DNA of 64,000 nt, taken from the NCBI RefSeq assembly GCF_001949125.1, contig NZ_MSTI01000091.1:62001-126000 (forward strand), given 5' to 3'. The notes under the pieces are model-generated. The model was not told the DNA's origin. It searched no databases and saw only the letters and a program-made list of their open reading frames with translations. The translations under genes and the position numbers were made by a program. This document shows positions 46,988 through 56,417 of the stretch, piece by piece (the stretch's first letter is position 1; the number at the start of each line of letters is the position of its first letter). This stretch comes from Deinococcus marmoris. GTDB lineage: Bacteria; Deinococcota; Deinococci; Deinococcales; Deinococcaceae.

Positions 46988-49246
46988 ATGTCGCAAAACG
47001 CCCGCCTGGATCCCAGCCTGATCACCAAGGCACGCCGCATACCCGCCACGATGGAGACCGCCCCCAAGGCTGCCAGCAGCACTCTGCTGGGCCGCATCGG
47101 GGTGGGTCAGAAGCTGGCCATCACGGCAGGCCTGTTCGCGCTGCCGATCACGGTCCTGCTGTACCTGACCGTCAGCGGCCACCAGCGGGACCTGCACTCC
47201 ATCGAACGCAAGCTGGCCGGAAGCAGCCTGATTGATCCGTATGTTCAGGTTCAGGACTCAGTCTCCGAGTATGTGCGTGCCCAGACGCGGGGATACGGCT
47301 CGACAGCCAAGGTGGCCGCCGAGAAGGTCGACCAGACCCTGCTGGCCTTGCAGAACGCCATGTCCGACCAGGGTCTGAGCGCCAGTCTGGCCGCCACCGA
47401 ACGGCTGACTAGGGAGTGGAAGGGCTTGCAACAGAGCCGTTCCGATCAGGGGGGCCTGTTCCGCACCATCAGCTACCAGCAGTTCAATCTGGAGCAGATG
47501 CTGCCCACCCTGGACGCCGTGCTGGAAGAATCCACACTGGCCCTCGATCCCAGCGAAGTTTCAAACTATGCCACCCAGACCGCCCTGATCACCCTGCCCA
47601 GGGTTCTGGCGCGGCTGAGCAGTCTGGCGGCCCTGGCCCAGTCCCTGGAACTCGTCAAGAATCAGCCGGCGCTGGTGGATGTGCTGGCGCCGCTGTACCG
47701 CAACGAGGCCAACCGCGCAGGTGTGGCGCTCGACGACGCGTTCGCTGCGGTCAAGCGCGCCGAGGCGCTGGACGATAGCCTGGTCCAGACCCTGGGGGAC
47801 ACCACTCGCAACCTTGAAACCATGCGGCAGATCATCGCCACCGCCGCAAGTGTGGACCTGAGCAAGTCGGTGGAGGGCCGCGCCAACCTGACGGGGCTGG
47901 ACTCGGCAGTCGCCCAGGTGTCCAAAGCCGTCAAGAGCGGCAATCAGCAAGTGGAGCGATTGCTGGCCAACCGCGAATCGCTGGAACGCCGCGCCCTGAT
48001 CCAGGAGCTGCTGGCCGTGGGCCTGATCACGCTGCTGGCCGGGCTGCTGCTGCTGGCCGTGGCCCGCGCCATCACCGGCCCGCTGCGCCGTCTGGCCGAT
48101 TCGGCCCGCGCGCTGGAGCAGGGCGATCTGGGCGTCTCCGTGCCCGTGACCACCCGCGACGAGCTGGGCGTGGTGGGCCAGGCTTTCAACGCAGCAACGG
48201 CCAAATTGCGCGTCAACCAGGAGAAGACCGAAACCGAGCGTCAGGATGCCCAGCGCCTCCAGGCGAACGTCGCGGAGTTTCTGGACGTGACCATGAAAAT
48301 CGCCGACGGCGACCTGACGCAGCGCGGACGTGTCAGCGAAGACGTGCTGGGCAACGTGGTGGACTCGATCAACCTGATGACCGAGGAACTGGCGTCCGTA
48401 CTGGGTGACGTTCAGCGCGCCTCTACCTCGGTCACCGGCGGCTCACAGGCCATGCTGGACTCCAGCGAGCAGATCCGGGCAGGCACGCTGATCACCACCG
48501 AGGAAACCGGGCGCGTGACCCAGCAGGCCAACGATATGACGGTGGCCATCCGGCAGATGTCGGCCATCGCGCAGGCGTCCGCCGATTCGGCGCAGCGCGC
48601 CCTGAGCGCCTCACAAACCGGCCAGCAGGCCGTCATCAGTACCTTGCAGGGCATGCAGGCCATCCGTGAATCCTCGCAGGACGTGTCCGTGCGGGTGCAG
48701 TCGCTGAGCCAGCGTTCTAAGCAGATCGAGGAAATCGTGGACTCGATTGGCCACATCGCCTCGCAGGTCAACCTGCTGTCCCTGCACGCCAGCATTGAAG
48801 CGGCGGGCGCAGGCGAGGGCGGAAAACGCTTCGCCGTGGTGGCCGAGGAAATCCGCGAACTGGCCGACCTGTCCACCGTGGCCGCCGCCCGCATGGCCAG
48901 CCTGATCGCCGAGGTGCAGAGCGATGTGCGCGGCGTGGCCCAGAACATGCAGGTCAACAGTGAGCAGGTCGAGCAGGGCTATACGGTGGCCGGACAGGCC
49001 GGTGAGGCCCTGCGCGAGATGGCCGATCTGGCCGGTGTCACGGCGCACTTCGCCAGCAACATCTCGGAAGCCGCGCGCGATCAGTTGCGGGACGTGCAGG
49101 GCATGAGCAGCGCGGTGACCCAGATCGCCGACGTGGCAAGGGCGTCGCAGCGCTCTGCCGAGACGGGCCGTGAGGTGGCCGAGCAGCTCCAGGAACTCGC
49201 CCAGCGCCTTAGCGGCAGCCTGACTCGCTTCCGCCTGCCGGGCTGA
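46988..49246 (+). CDS. Methyl-accepting chemotaxis-like receptor (PilJ-like), 1
   Basis: Membrane receptor of 752 residues. TM1 near 41-62 (LAITAGLFALPITVLLYLTVSG), a ligand/helical region of about 270 residues, TM2 near 336-357, then HAMP and a second HAMP-like segment ([32 protein letters not shown] in pieces). The signalling hairpin tip reads [34 protein letters not shown] in pieces, against the usual [34 protein letters not shown], several departures at the kinase/CheW contact region. ATG 46988 follows AAGGAG. It shares the opening [12 protein letters not shown] with the next receptor. Confidence 0.9.
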   Translation: MSQNARLDPSLITKARRIPATMETAPKAASSTLLGRIGVGQKLAITAGLFALPITVLLYLTVSGHQRDLHSIERKLAGSSLIDPYVQVQDSVSEYVRAQTRGYGSTAKVAAEKVDQTLLALQNAMSDQGLSASLAATERLTREWKGLQQSRSDQGGLFRTISYQQFNLEQMLPTLDAVLEESTLALDPSEVSNYATQTALITLPRVLARLSSLAALAQSLELVKNQPALVDVLAPLYRNEANRAGVALDDAFAAVKRAEALDDSLVQTLGDTTRNLETMRQIIATAASVDLSKSVEGRANLTGLDSAVAQVSKAVKSGNQQVERLLANRESLERRALIQELLAVGLITLLAGLLLLAVARAITGPLRRLADSARALEQGDLGVSVPVTTRDELGVVGQAFNAATAKLRVNQEKTETERQDAQRLQANVAEFLDVTMKIADGDLTQRGRVSEDVLGNVVDSINLMTEELASVLGDVQRASTSVTGGSQAMLDSSEQIRAGTLITTEETGRVTQQANDMTVAIRQMSAIAQASADSAQRALSASQTGQQAVISTLQGMQAIRESSQDVSVRVQSLSQRSKQIEEIVDSIGHIASQVNLLSLHASIEAAGAGEGGKRFAVVAEEIRELADLSTVAAARMASLIAEVQSDVRGVAQNMQVNSEQVEQGYTVAGQAGEALREMADLAGVTAHFASNISEAARDQLRDVQGMSSAVTQIADVARASQRSAETGREVAEQLQELAQRLSGSLTRFRLPG

Positions 49247-49336
49247 TTTCCAGCCCCAACCTCCCCAGTTTCTTCCCAGCCCTGACCACCGCCTTCCAGC
49301 CCCGCACATCTGCGCCAGACCACCAGGAGACCCCAC

Positions 49337-51667
49337 ATGTCACAGAACGCCCGTCTCGACCCCAGCCTGATTGCCCCCGCACCCCGCAGCGGCGCTGCCA
49401 AGACCACCCGCCCCGCCCGCCAGACCAATAAAGTGAAATCTGGACTGCTGGGCCGCATGCCAGTGGGCCTGAAACTGGCCACCGCCGGTCTGCTGCTTGG
49501 CCTGCCCTTTGCGGTGGTATTGGGCATCCAGATCAGCCAGGTCAACACGAGTGCTGTCCAGGCGCGCCAGCAGCTGTCCGGGCAGGAAATGCTGATTCCC
49601 CTGACCAGCATTCTGCAAAACGCCCAGTTGCTGCGCCTGTCGTCGGTGAACGTGCTCAACGGTGCGGCAGGGGCCAAGGCCACCAACGCCCAGCAGCGCG
49701 CGACCATGACGGCGGCGCTGGATAAACTCGAAGCCCTGATGAACGAGAACGACTATGTGGAACTGGTGGGCGAGATTACCCAGATGCGCGAAACGCTCGG
49801 CGCGCTGAACCGGCAGGTGGACGCGGGCAGCGCCAACGCCGTGGACGTGCAACAGGAATACAGCAAGCTCCTGAACAACGTGATTACCCCCTATTTTGCC
49901 GACATTGCCAACCAGAGCGGCATGAAACAGACCGACAACCGCGCCGAGGCCGCCCTGGTCGATCTGGTGACCAGCATCATGCCTCAGAACATGCCGACCT
50001 CCGGGGCCATCGCCTCGGGAACCATCCCGCTGCTCAAGCAGGCTGGAAAACCCGGCAGCGAGATCAACCCCACCATCCGAACCGAGGCGCAGCTCCGGTA
50101 CGACATCGCCAAGACCGCCAACGACAACATCCTGGCCGGGTATGACCGCGCCCTGAGTGGGCAGAGCACCGTGAACATGGACAGCGCGATGAACGACAGG
50201 CTCCAGGCGGCGCAGGCCCGGCTCAAAGAAAGTTCGGACCGGATTTTTGGGGCCGTCAACAGCAACCTGCTGTTTCCGCAGCGCGTCGGCATGACGCCCG
50301 ACCAGCTCACGGCGCTGGTCCCGGCGTTCGCCACCGGCCTGTTTGGCGGCCTGAATGACAGCATCGAGAGCCTGGGAACCATCCTGACGGCCAAGGAAGC
50401 CCAGCGCACCGGCGAGGTCGGCAACCTGATCGCATTGCTGGTCATGGGCGCGCTGCTGATGTTCACGCTGCTGTTCGTGATCGCGCTGTCGATCACCCGC
50501 CCGCTGGCCCGCCTGACCGAAGCGGCCAACCGACTGTCTAAAGGGGAGCTGGACGTGCAGGTGGCGGTCAACACCCGCGATGAGCTGGGCAAACTGGGCA
50601 CCACCTTCAACCTGGCCGCCAGCGAGATGCGCGCCAACGCCGAGCGCGGCGAGAATGAGCGGCTGGAGTCCATCAAGTTGCAGGGCCACATCTCTGAGTT
50701 CCTGGACGTGACCATGGACATTGCAGAAGGTGACCTGACCCGGCGCGGCACCGTGACCGAGGACGTGCTGGGCAACGTGGTGGACTCGATCAATCTGATG
50801 ACCGCCGAGCTGGCGGACGTGCTGGGCGACGTGCAGCGCGCCTCGACCTCGGTGACGGGCGGCTCGCAGGCGCTGCTGCTGTCCACCGATCAGATCGGCC
50901 AGGGCACGCAACTGACTGCCGCCGAGGCCGCCCGCGTGGCCGTGCAGGTGCAGGCCATGACCGCCGCCATCCGCGAGGTGGCGCAGCAGGCACAGAACTC
51001 TGCCGAGACTGCACGCGCCGCGCTGCTGGCCTCGCAGCAGGGCCAGGAAGCCGTGACCGGCACGCTGGACGGCATGCAGAACATCCGCCGCGAGGTGCAG
51101 GGCGTCGCCAAGCGCATCAAGGGCCTGGGCGACCGCTCGCTGGAAATTCAGGAAATCGTGGACACCATCTCGCAGATCGCCCGGCAGACCAACCTGCTGG
51201 CCCTGAACGCCAGCATCGAGGCGGCGGGCGCGGGGGAAGCGGGCGGACGCTTCAGCATCGTGGCAGACGAGGTGCGTAAGCTGGCCGATACCTCCGGGCA
51301 GGCCACGGCGCGCATCGCCACGCTGATTAAAAACGTGCAGGCCGAGATTCAGGACGTGATCGTGAGCGTGGAAGACGGCACCCGCGAGGTGGAGCAGGGC
51401 TACCGCGTCGCCGGGACCGCCGGCGAACGTCTGCGTGAAATCGGCGCGCTGACCCAGCAGTCCGCCGAGCTGGCCGAGAACATCGCCGCGTCGCAGCGGG
51501 CACAGGTGCAGGGTGTGGAAGACATGGGCAGCGCGGTGGAGCAGATCGCCGCCGTCGCCCGCGACTCGCAGGACTCCGTAACCCAGGGCCGCGCCGCCGC
51601 CGAGCAGCTTCAGACTCTGGCCCAGAACCTCAGCGCCAGCCTGACCCGTTTCCGGCTGCCGTCCTGA
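49337..51667 (+). CDS. Methyl-accepting chemotaxis-like receptor (PilJ-like), 2
   Basis: Second membrane receptor, 776 residues, same layout as the first. TM1 near 44-66, a helical sensing region to about 360, TM2 near 362-383 ([22 protein letters not shown]), HAMP, a second HAMP-like part ([28 protein letters not shown] in pieces) and the signalling domain. Its tip ([35 protein letters not shown]) is closer to canonical. It opens [12 protein letters not shown] like its neighbour, so a tandem duplication is likely. ATG 49337 follows AGGAG. The sensed signal is unknown; such receptors usually control twitching motility. Confidence 0.92.
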   Translation: MSQNARLDPSLIAPAPRSGAAKTTRPARQTNKVKSGLLGRMPVGLKLATAGLLLGLPFAVVLGIQISQVNTSAVQARQQLSGQEMLIPLTSILQNAQLLRLSSVNVLNGAAGAKATNAQQRATMTAALDKLEALMNENDYVELVGEITQMRETLGALNRQVDAGSANAVDVQQEYSKLLNNVITPYFADIANQSGMKQTDNRAEAALVDLVTSIMPQNMPTSGAIASGTIPLLKQAGKPGSEINPTIRTEAQLRYDIAKTANDNILAGYDRALSGQSTVNMDSAMNDRLQAAQARLKESSDRIFGAVNSNLLFPQRVGMTPDQLTALVPAFATGLFGGLNDSIESLGTILTAKEAQRTGEVGNLIALLVMGALLMFTLLFVIALSITRPLARLTEAANRLSKGELDVQVAVNTRDELGKLGTTFNLAASEMRANAERGENERLESIKLQGHISEFLDVTMDIAEGDLTRRGTVTEDVLGNVVDSINLMTAELADVLGDVQRASTSVTGGSQALLLSTDQIGQGTQLTAAEAARVAVQVQAMTAAIREVAQQAQNSAETARAALLASQQGQEAVTGTLDGMQNIRREVQGVAKRIKGLGDRSLEIQEIVDTISQIARQTNLLALNASIEAAGAGEAGGRFSIVADEVRKLADTSGQATARIATLIKNVQAEIQDVIVSVEDGTREVEQGYRVAGTAGERLREIGALTQQSAELAENIAASQRAQVQGVEDMGSAVEQIAAVARDSQDSVTQGRAAAEQLQTLAQNLSASLTRFRLPS

Positions 51668-51768
51668 GTGGTACGGCAACGCCGCGTGGTCTGGTCACAC
51701 AGCATGATCTGGCAAGACAGGGAGATCTGAGAATGAAGGGGGGGTTGAGAATGCCGGAGGAGAGCGAG

Positions 51769-54672
51769 ATGGACACCAGTGAACAGCGGGGCGAGAACAG
51801 CGATCTGCTCAGCAGCTTTTTGCAGGAAGCCGGGGAAGTGCTGGGACGCATGGACGCCGGGCTGGCCGGGCTGAGCGCAGGCCTGGCGGGACCGGACGAC
51901 ACCGCGCACTTGGCCGAACTGGGCGTGCTGGCCCACCGGCTGCGCGGCAGTGCAGGGCTGTACGGTTTCATGCAACTGTCCAAGATGGCGGGGCTGACCG
52001 AGCGCATGCTGGAGGCCCGGCCCCTGCTGAGCGGAGAGGCCCGCACCGCTTATCTGGCGCTGCTGACGCACGCCCAGACCCTCCTTCGTCAGGGCCTGGA
52101 GCGCATTGTAGAAGGCGAGCGCGAGATCGACCTGGGGCTGGTCTTCGCGCGCGGCGGCGGCGCAGCGCAGTTGCTGGCCCTGCTGGGCAGCCACCCGGAA
52201 GCCTTCAAGCCCCGGCCCATCGAAGACCCGCGCCGGATGGTCGACGACGACGGGATCACTGCGCCAGACGCGACCCCGGCGGACGGGGACACCGTCTCGA
52301 ACCTGGAACAGGAGCTGCGGCAGTTCTGGCGCGAGAACGCCGAGATCTGGTCCTATTTCGCCCCCGAAGTGCGCGAACACCTGGGCGGCCTGCGGGCCGA
52401 GCTGGAAGGTGCGTCGGCTGAACACGGCCCCGATCTGGACGTGATGTTCCGCGCCGCCCACACCGTCAAGGGCAGCTCGTACATGGTGGGCCTGCCCGGT
52501 CTGGGCGACTTCGCGCACGGCATGGAAGACCTGCTGGGCGGTGTACGTGACGGTGTCCTGCGGCTGGACGGCGGCGTACGCGAGGTGCTGGAAGCCGCGC
52601 TGAGCGGCATGGACCGCATTCTGGACGTGGCCGAGGGCGGCGGCGGCGCGGGTGGCCTGGACGCACATCTGGCGGGCCTCAGCGCCCGTATGGCCGCGCT
52701 GGCCGGTGGACACACGCCCGCCGCTGTGGTTCCGGCAACCTCCACTCCTCAGCAGGCCAGCGCACCTGCCCAGGACGTGGCTCCGGCCATCAACCAGGAA
52801 ACGGCCTCGATCCGCATTCCGGCCCGGCAGATCGAATCGCTGCTGGAGCAGATGGGCGAACTGGTCACCGTGCGCTCGCGGCTGGGCCAGACGCTGGGAC
52901 GGCTGGACAACCTCCAGAGCGCCATGCAGGACTCACAGACCCGCTTCCAGCGCACCGTGCGCGATTTCGAGGAACGTCACCTGAACCCCGACATGGTCCG
53001 CACCATACCGGACCGCGCCGCACCCACGGGCGAGGACGGCATGGGCAGGGGCGGCGCTTTTGCCACCAATCCGGCCCAGCAGTTCGACGAGCTGGAATTC
53101 GACACATACAACGACCTGAACATCCTGGCCCGCTCGATCACCGAGCTGAGTGCCGACTTCGCGGAGGTGCGCCGCCGCCTGTCGGTCAACGTGGGCGACC
53201 TCCAGGGCGACAACGAACTGCTGGGCAAGCTGCTGCGCCACCTGCGGCTGGACCTGACCCAGACCAGCCGGGTGGCCTTCTCGCAGGCTGCCTTCCGGCT
53301 GCGGCGCTGGGCGCGTGACCACGAGGCCCGGTTCGAGTTCATCAGCGACGGCGAGGACGTGCGGGTGGACAGCGCCGTGCTGCAACGCCTGAGCGAGCCG
53401 CTGATGCACATGATGACCAACGCCCTGCACCACGGTGTCGGCACCGCCGAGTCGCGGGCAGAGGCCGGAAAGCCCGCGCGTGGGCAGGTCTGGCTGCGCG
53501 CCGCCGAGCATCAGAATTTCCTGGAAGTCAGCGTGCAGGACGACGGACAGGGCCTGGACCTGGAAACCATCAGCAACCGCGCGCTGGAAAAGGGCCTGCG
53601 TTCGGTGCAGGAACTGGACCGCATGTCGGACGAGGACCGGGCGCGGCTGATCCTGCTGCCGGGCCTGTCTACCGCTTCAACCGTCAGCACGGTAGCCGGA
53701 CGCGGCGTGGGCATGGACGTGGTGGCCACCGCCGCGCGGCAACTGGGCGGCGAACTGCTGATCAAGACCCGGCGCGGCGAGGGCACCACCTTCACGCTGC
53801 GCCTGCCGGTCACCCGCCGCGTCATCGACGTGCTGCCGGTACAGGTGGCCGGACACGAGCTGGGCTTTGCCGTGGGCGCGGTGCGTGCCCTGCGTGAAAT
53901 CCGCGCGGGCGAGGTCCAGCACGGCGAGACTGGCCCGGAACTGGCCTTCGAGGGCCGCGCCGCACCGATCATCGACCTGCGCGCGATCTGGGGCCAGCCG
54001 CAAGGCGGCGCGCAGGAGGACACCTTCCGGCTGGTGGTGCTGGCCACCCCCACAGGGGAACTGGCCGCGCGGGTAGACGACTTCGGCCAGATCGAGGAAG
54101 TCAGCGTGACGCCGCTGGGCGGGTTGCTCAGCGGGCTGGAATACCTGTCGGGCACGGCGCTGTCGGCCTCCGGCAACGCCTTCCCGGTCCTCGATCCCTC
54201 GGGCCTGGGCCGTCTGGCCCGCCGCCCGCAGGATTTCCTGCAAGCCACGGGCAGCGGCGGCGCGGCGGCAAAACGCACCCGCATCCTGCTGGTGGACGAC
54301 TCGCTGAGCGTGCGCCGTCTGGTGGGCCGCATGCTGGAAAGTGGCGGCTACGCGGTGACCACCGCTAACGACGGCCAGGAAGCGCTGGACCTGCTGCAAC
54401 TCGACCCCGACTTCGGCGCGGTGGTCAGCGACCTGGAAATGCCGCGCATGAACGGCTACGAGCTGCTGTCCGCCGTGCGCGCCCGCCCCGCCACCGCTGG
54501 GCTGCCACTGATGATCATGACCACCCGCGCTGGGGAAAAGCACCAGCGGCTGGCCCTGCAACTGGGCGCGAACGACTACTTCACCAAACCGGTGGGCGAG
54601 GCGCTGCTGCTGCGCCGCATCGGCAGTGTTCTGGCCCAGGCTGAGGGTGCCGCCGCCGGGGTGGGCGCATGA
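51769..54672 (+). CDS. Hybrid chemotaxis kinase CheA with two Hpt domains, CheW and receiver (ChpA/PilL-like)
   Basis: Histidine kinase of about 967 residues. Two Hpt domains are visible: H56 (AHRLRGSAGLYG) and H231 (RAAHTVKGSSYMVG). Then come a dimerisation segment (RIPARQIESLLEQMGELVTVRSRL in pieces) and the ATPase with N-box MHMMTNALHHG, G-boxes DDGQGLD and GRGVGMDVV, and GEGTTFTLRLP. A CheW-like regulatory domain (VIDVLPVQVAGHELGFAVGAV) and a C-terminal receiver with D888 (VVSDLEMPRMNG) follow. ATG 51769 has AGGAG six bases before it; ATG 51733 and 51751 are alternatives in the same frame. Core of the chemosensory operon. Confidence 0.92.
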   Translation: MDTSEQRGENSDLLSSFLQEAGEVLGRMDAGLAGLSAGLAGPDDTAHLAELGVLAHRLRGSAGLYGFMQLSKMAGLTERMLEARPLLSGEARTAYLALLTHAQTLLRQGLERIVEGEREIDLGLVFARGGGAAQLLALLGSHPEAFKPRPIEDPRRMVDDDGITAPDATPADGDTVSNLEQELRQFWRENAEIWSYFAPEVREHLGGLRAELEGASAEHGPDLDVMFRAAHTVKGSSYMVGLPGLGDFAHGMEDLLGGVRDGVLRLDGGVREVLEAALSGMDRILDVAEGGGGAGGLDAHLAGLSARMAALAGGHTPAAVVPATSTPQQASAPAQDVAPAINQETASIRIPARQIESLLEQMGELVTVRSRLGQTLGRLDNLQSAMQDSQTRFQRTVRDFEERHLNPDMVRTIPDRAAPTGEDGMGRGGAFATNPAQQFDELEFDTYNDLNILARSITELSADFAEVRRRLSVNVGDLQGDNELLGKLLRHLRLDLTQTSRVAFSQAAFRLRRWARDHEARFEFISDGEDVRVDSAVLQRLSEPLMHMMTNALHHGVGTAESRAEAGKPARGQVWLRAAEHQNFLEVSVQDDGQGLDLETISNRALEKGLRSVQELDRMSDEDRARLILLPGLSTASTVSTVAGRGVGMDVVATAARQLGGELLIKTRRGEGTTFTLRLPVTRRVIDVLPVQVAGHELGFAVGAVRALREIRAGEVQHGETGPELAFEGRAAPIIDLRAIWGQPQGGAQEDTFRLVVLATPTGELAARVDDFGQIEEVSVTPLGGLLSGLEYLSGTALSASGNAFPVLDPSGLGRLARRPQDFLQATGSGGAAAKRTRILLVDDSLSVRRLVGRMLESGGYAVTTANDGQEALDLLQLDPDFGAVVSDLEMPRMNGYELLSAVRARPATAGLPLMIMTTRAGEKHQRLALQLGANDYFTKPVGEALLLRRIGSVLAQAEGAAAGVGA

Positions 54673-55415
54673 CCGCCTTTCAGACCGGGCGCTCGGTCCT
54701 GACGGTTCTCAACGACCCCTCGCGCGCCGCCATGTACGGGCATCTGGCCGAACTGGCCGGGGTCACCGTGATCCACGCAGACGGCGCGCTGCACGCCCTG
54801 ACCCAACTGGAGCGGACCCCGGTGGACGCGATCATCTGCGACTCCGTGATGTCCGACATGAGTGGCCTGGAATTTCGCGGCATCCTGAGAGACGACGCCC
54901 ACACCGGCAGCCTGCCCCTGTATCTGATCGGCGACGGCGAACACGACCCGCCGGACCTGCCCACCAACTCGGCGGGGCCGCAGGTGCTGGCCGAGGCGCT
55001 GGAGGCGCTGGGCGTGGACGACGCGGCGTACCCGCTGCCGCTGCGGGCCAATGCCCGGCCCCAGCTCTCGGGCCAGCTCGAACCGTTCAGCCTGAGCGAA
55101 TTCCTGAACTGGGCGGCGGAACTGGAGTGCAGCGGCCACTGGCTGATCACGGTGGGAGCCGCCGGAAACGCCTCCCGCAGCGGCCACCTGACCATGAGCG
55201 CGGGGCGCCTGACCTACGCCGAATGCGCGGGCCGCGCGGGCCGGGACGCCGTGCTGGAACTGCTGCGCCACAGCGAACAGGGCGGCGGCCAGTTCAGGTT
55301 CTACGACTGCCTGTCTCTGCCGCCGGGCCTTCAGGCTGACCTGACCGGCCCCACCAACCGCCTGCTGATGGAACTCGCCGTGGATCTCGACGAGACCGCC
55401 TCCCGACTGCACTGA
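54669..55415 (+). CDS. Pseudo-receiver plus DUF4388 (PATAN-like) protein
   Basis: 248 residues. The N-terminal half is receiver-like: LTVLNDPSRAAMY, then IICDSVMSDMSGLEFRG with the phosphoacceptor Asp kept. However, the acidic pair is reduced to ND, the T/S position reads as Gly (YLIGDGE), and the catalytic Lys is not seen, so it is probably not switched normally. The C-terminal half (about 140-245) matches DUF4388: LSGQLEPFSLSEFLNWAAELECSGHWLI, HLTMSAGRLTYAECAGRAGRDAVLELL. DUF4388 proteins take part in two-component and motility circuits in cyanobacteria and Deinococcus. ATG overlaps the CheA stop (ATGA). Confidence 0.8.
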   Translation: MTAFQTGRSVLTVLNDPSRAAMYGHLAELAGVTVIHADGALHALTQLERTPVDAIICDSVMSDMSGLEFRGILRDDAHTGSLPLYLIGDGEHDPPDLPTNSAGPQVLAEALEALGVDDAAYPLPLRANARPQLSGQLEPFSLSEFLNWAAELECSGHWLITVGAAGNASRSGHLTMSAGRLTYAECAGRAGRDAVLELLRHSEQGGGQFRFYDCLSLPPGLQADLTGPTNRLLMELAVDLDETASRLH

Positions 55416-55428
55416 GAACTCTTTCAAC

Positions 55429-55460
55429 ACTGGCTTATGTGAATTTATGTGAGCGCCAGT
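55429..55460. promoter_or_regulatory. Direct repeat TTATGTGA framed by an inverted repeat
   Basis: TTATGTGA occurs at 55435-55442 and 55445-55452, ten bases apart (one helical turn). It is flanked by ACTGGC (55429-55434) and GCCAGT (55455-55460). It lies in the 109-base gap before the receiver-Roadblock gene, so that gene may have its own promoter inside the operon. Confidence 0.45.
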
Positions 55461-55524
55461 TTCTCTCAGCGCTGAGCCTCCCTCCTCCTCTCCCCTGCCC
55501 GCCCCCGGCCCACAAAGGAACCCC

Positions 55525-56319
55525 ATGCCCCAGATTTTTATCGTTGACGACAGCATCAGCGTCCGCAAGGCGCTGGAGATCACCTTCAAGCGGCATTCGC
55601 TGGATTCGTTTTCCGCCATCAGCGCCGAGCAGGCCCTGGAAACCCTGGCAGGCGACCCGCACTTCGACCTGATGATGGCCGACGTGATCATGCCGGGCAT
55701 GAGCGGTCTGGATCTGTGTTCCGAGCTGCGCCGCGACGCCCGCTTCGATGGACGGCCCATCGTGCTGATGAGCGGCAATGTCGATGACAATATCCGGCGG
55801 CAGGCCCGCGAGGTCGGCGCAAACGGCGTGTTGCGCAAGCCCTTCAGCCCCGACGAACTGATCCCGATGGTGGAGGGCCTGCTGCGCGCCGCCGAGGCCG
55901 CTGCCGCGCCCGTCGAGGCTGCCATACCCGAACCTGTCCAGCCCGAACCTGTCCAGGCCGAACCTATCCGGCCAGAACCTGTTCAGCCCCAACCCGCAGC
56001 CCAGACCGCCCCCAGCGAGCTGGAACGGCTGGTGGCAGAATACCGCCGCCGGGGCGATGTGGAAGACCTGATCGTGGTGGACGCTGACGGTCAGATCGTG
56101 CTGCCTTCCGGCGGCGCGGGTGCGCCCGGCGCGGCGGAGCGCCTGCCGATGTACGCCCGGCATTTCGTGGCCACCGCCAGCGTCATCGGTCAGCACCTGC
56201 TGGGCGACGAATTGCAGGCCGTGACCCTGCGCTACGCGGGCCGCGAGGCGATCTTCCATCCGCTGGGCGGACTGCTGGTCATCGCCGTGACCCGCGCGGA
56301 TCTCAAGACGCTGAACTGA
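55525..56319 (+). CDS. Response regulator fused to a Roadblock/LC7-like domain
   Basis: 264 residues in three parts. The receiver (1-122) has D8/D9, phosphoacceptor D53 (MMADVIMPGMSG), S83 and K105 (RKPF). A linker (about 125-163) of repeated EPVQ/EPI units, rich in Pro and Glu, follows. The C-terminal part (about 164-262) looks like a Roadblock/LC7 domain: SELERLVAEYRRRGDVEDLIVVDADGQIV, then a hydrophobic helix, and PLGGLLVIAVTRAD. Roadblock proteins such as MglB regulate small GTPases of the MglA type, the polarity switch in gliding and pilus motility. A phosphorylation-controlled GTPase regulator is a reasonable inference. ATG 55525 follows AAAGGAAC. The Roadblock call is moderate. Confidence 0.8.
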   Translation: MPQIFIVDDSISVRKALEITFKRHSLDSFSAISAEQALETLAGDPHFDLMMADVIMPGMSGLDLCSELRRDARFDGRPIVLMSGNVDDNIRRQAREVGANGVLRKPFSPDELIPMVEGLLRAAEAAAAPVEAAIPEPVQPEPVQAEPIRPEPVQPQPAAQTAPSELERLVAEYRRRGDVEDLIVVDADGQIVLPSGGAGAPGAAERLPMYARHFVATASVIGQHLLGDELQAVTLRYAGREAIFHPLGGLLVIAVTRADLKTLN

Positions 56320-56335
56320 GCGAGAACAGGCAACA

Positions 56336-56376
56336 ATCCCGACTGGCTTGATTGCGCTGCCAGTCGGGATTTCTCA
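56336..56376 (+). terminator. Intrinsic terminator of the chemosensory operon
   Basis: A perfect 12-bp stem ATCCCGACTGGC / GCCAGTCGGGAT (56336-56347 with 56359-56370), 11-nt loop, followed by TTCTC. It lies 17 bases after the Roadblock-fusion stop. Confidence 0.8.
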
Positions 56377-56404
56377 TGCCACGACAGACCGGGTAAAAAT
56401 TGAC

Positions 56405-56410
56405 TACAGT
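56405..56410 (+). promoter_or_regulatory. -10 box TACAGT of a probable leaderless promoter
   Basis: TACAGT lies seven bases before ATG 56418 and there is no Shine-Dalgarno, as at the two other leaderless candidates in the window. It is positioned just past the chemosensory terminator. Confidence 0.45.
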
Positions 56411-56417
56411 ACCCAGC

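Noticed and set aside
49340..51679. 779-codon open frame on the minus strand opposite the second receptor
   Set aside because: Same antisense pattern; the plus strand has TM, HAMP and signalling domains.
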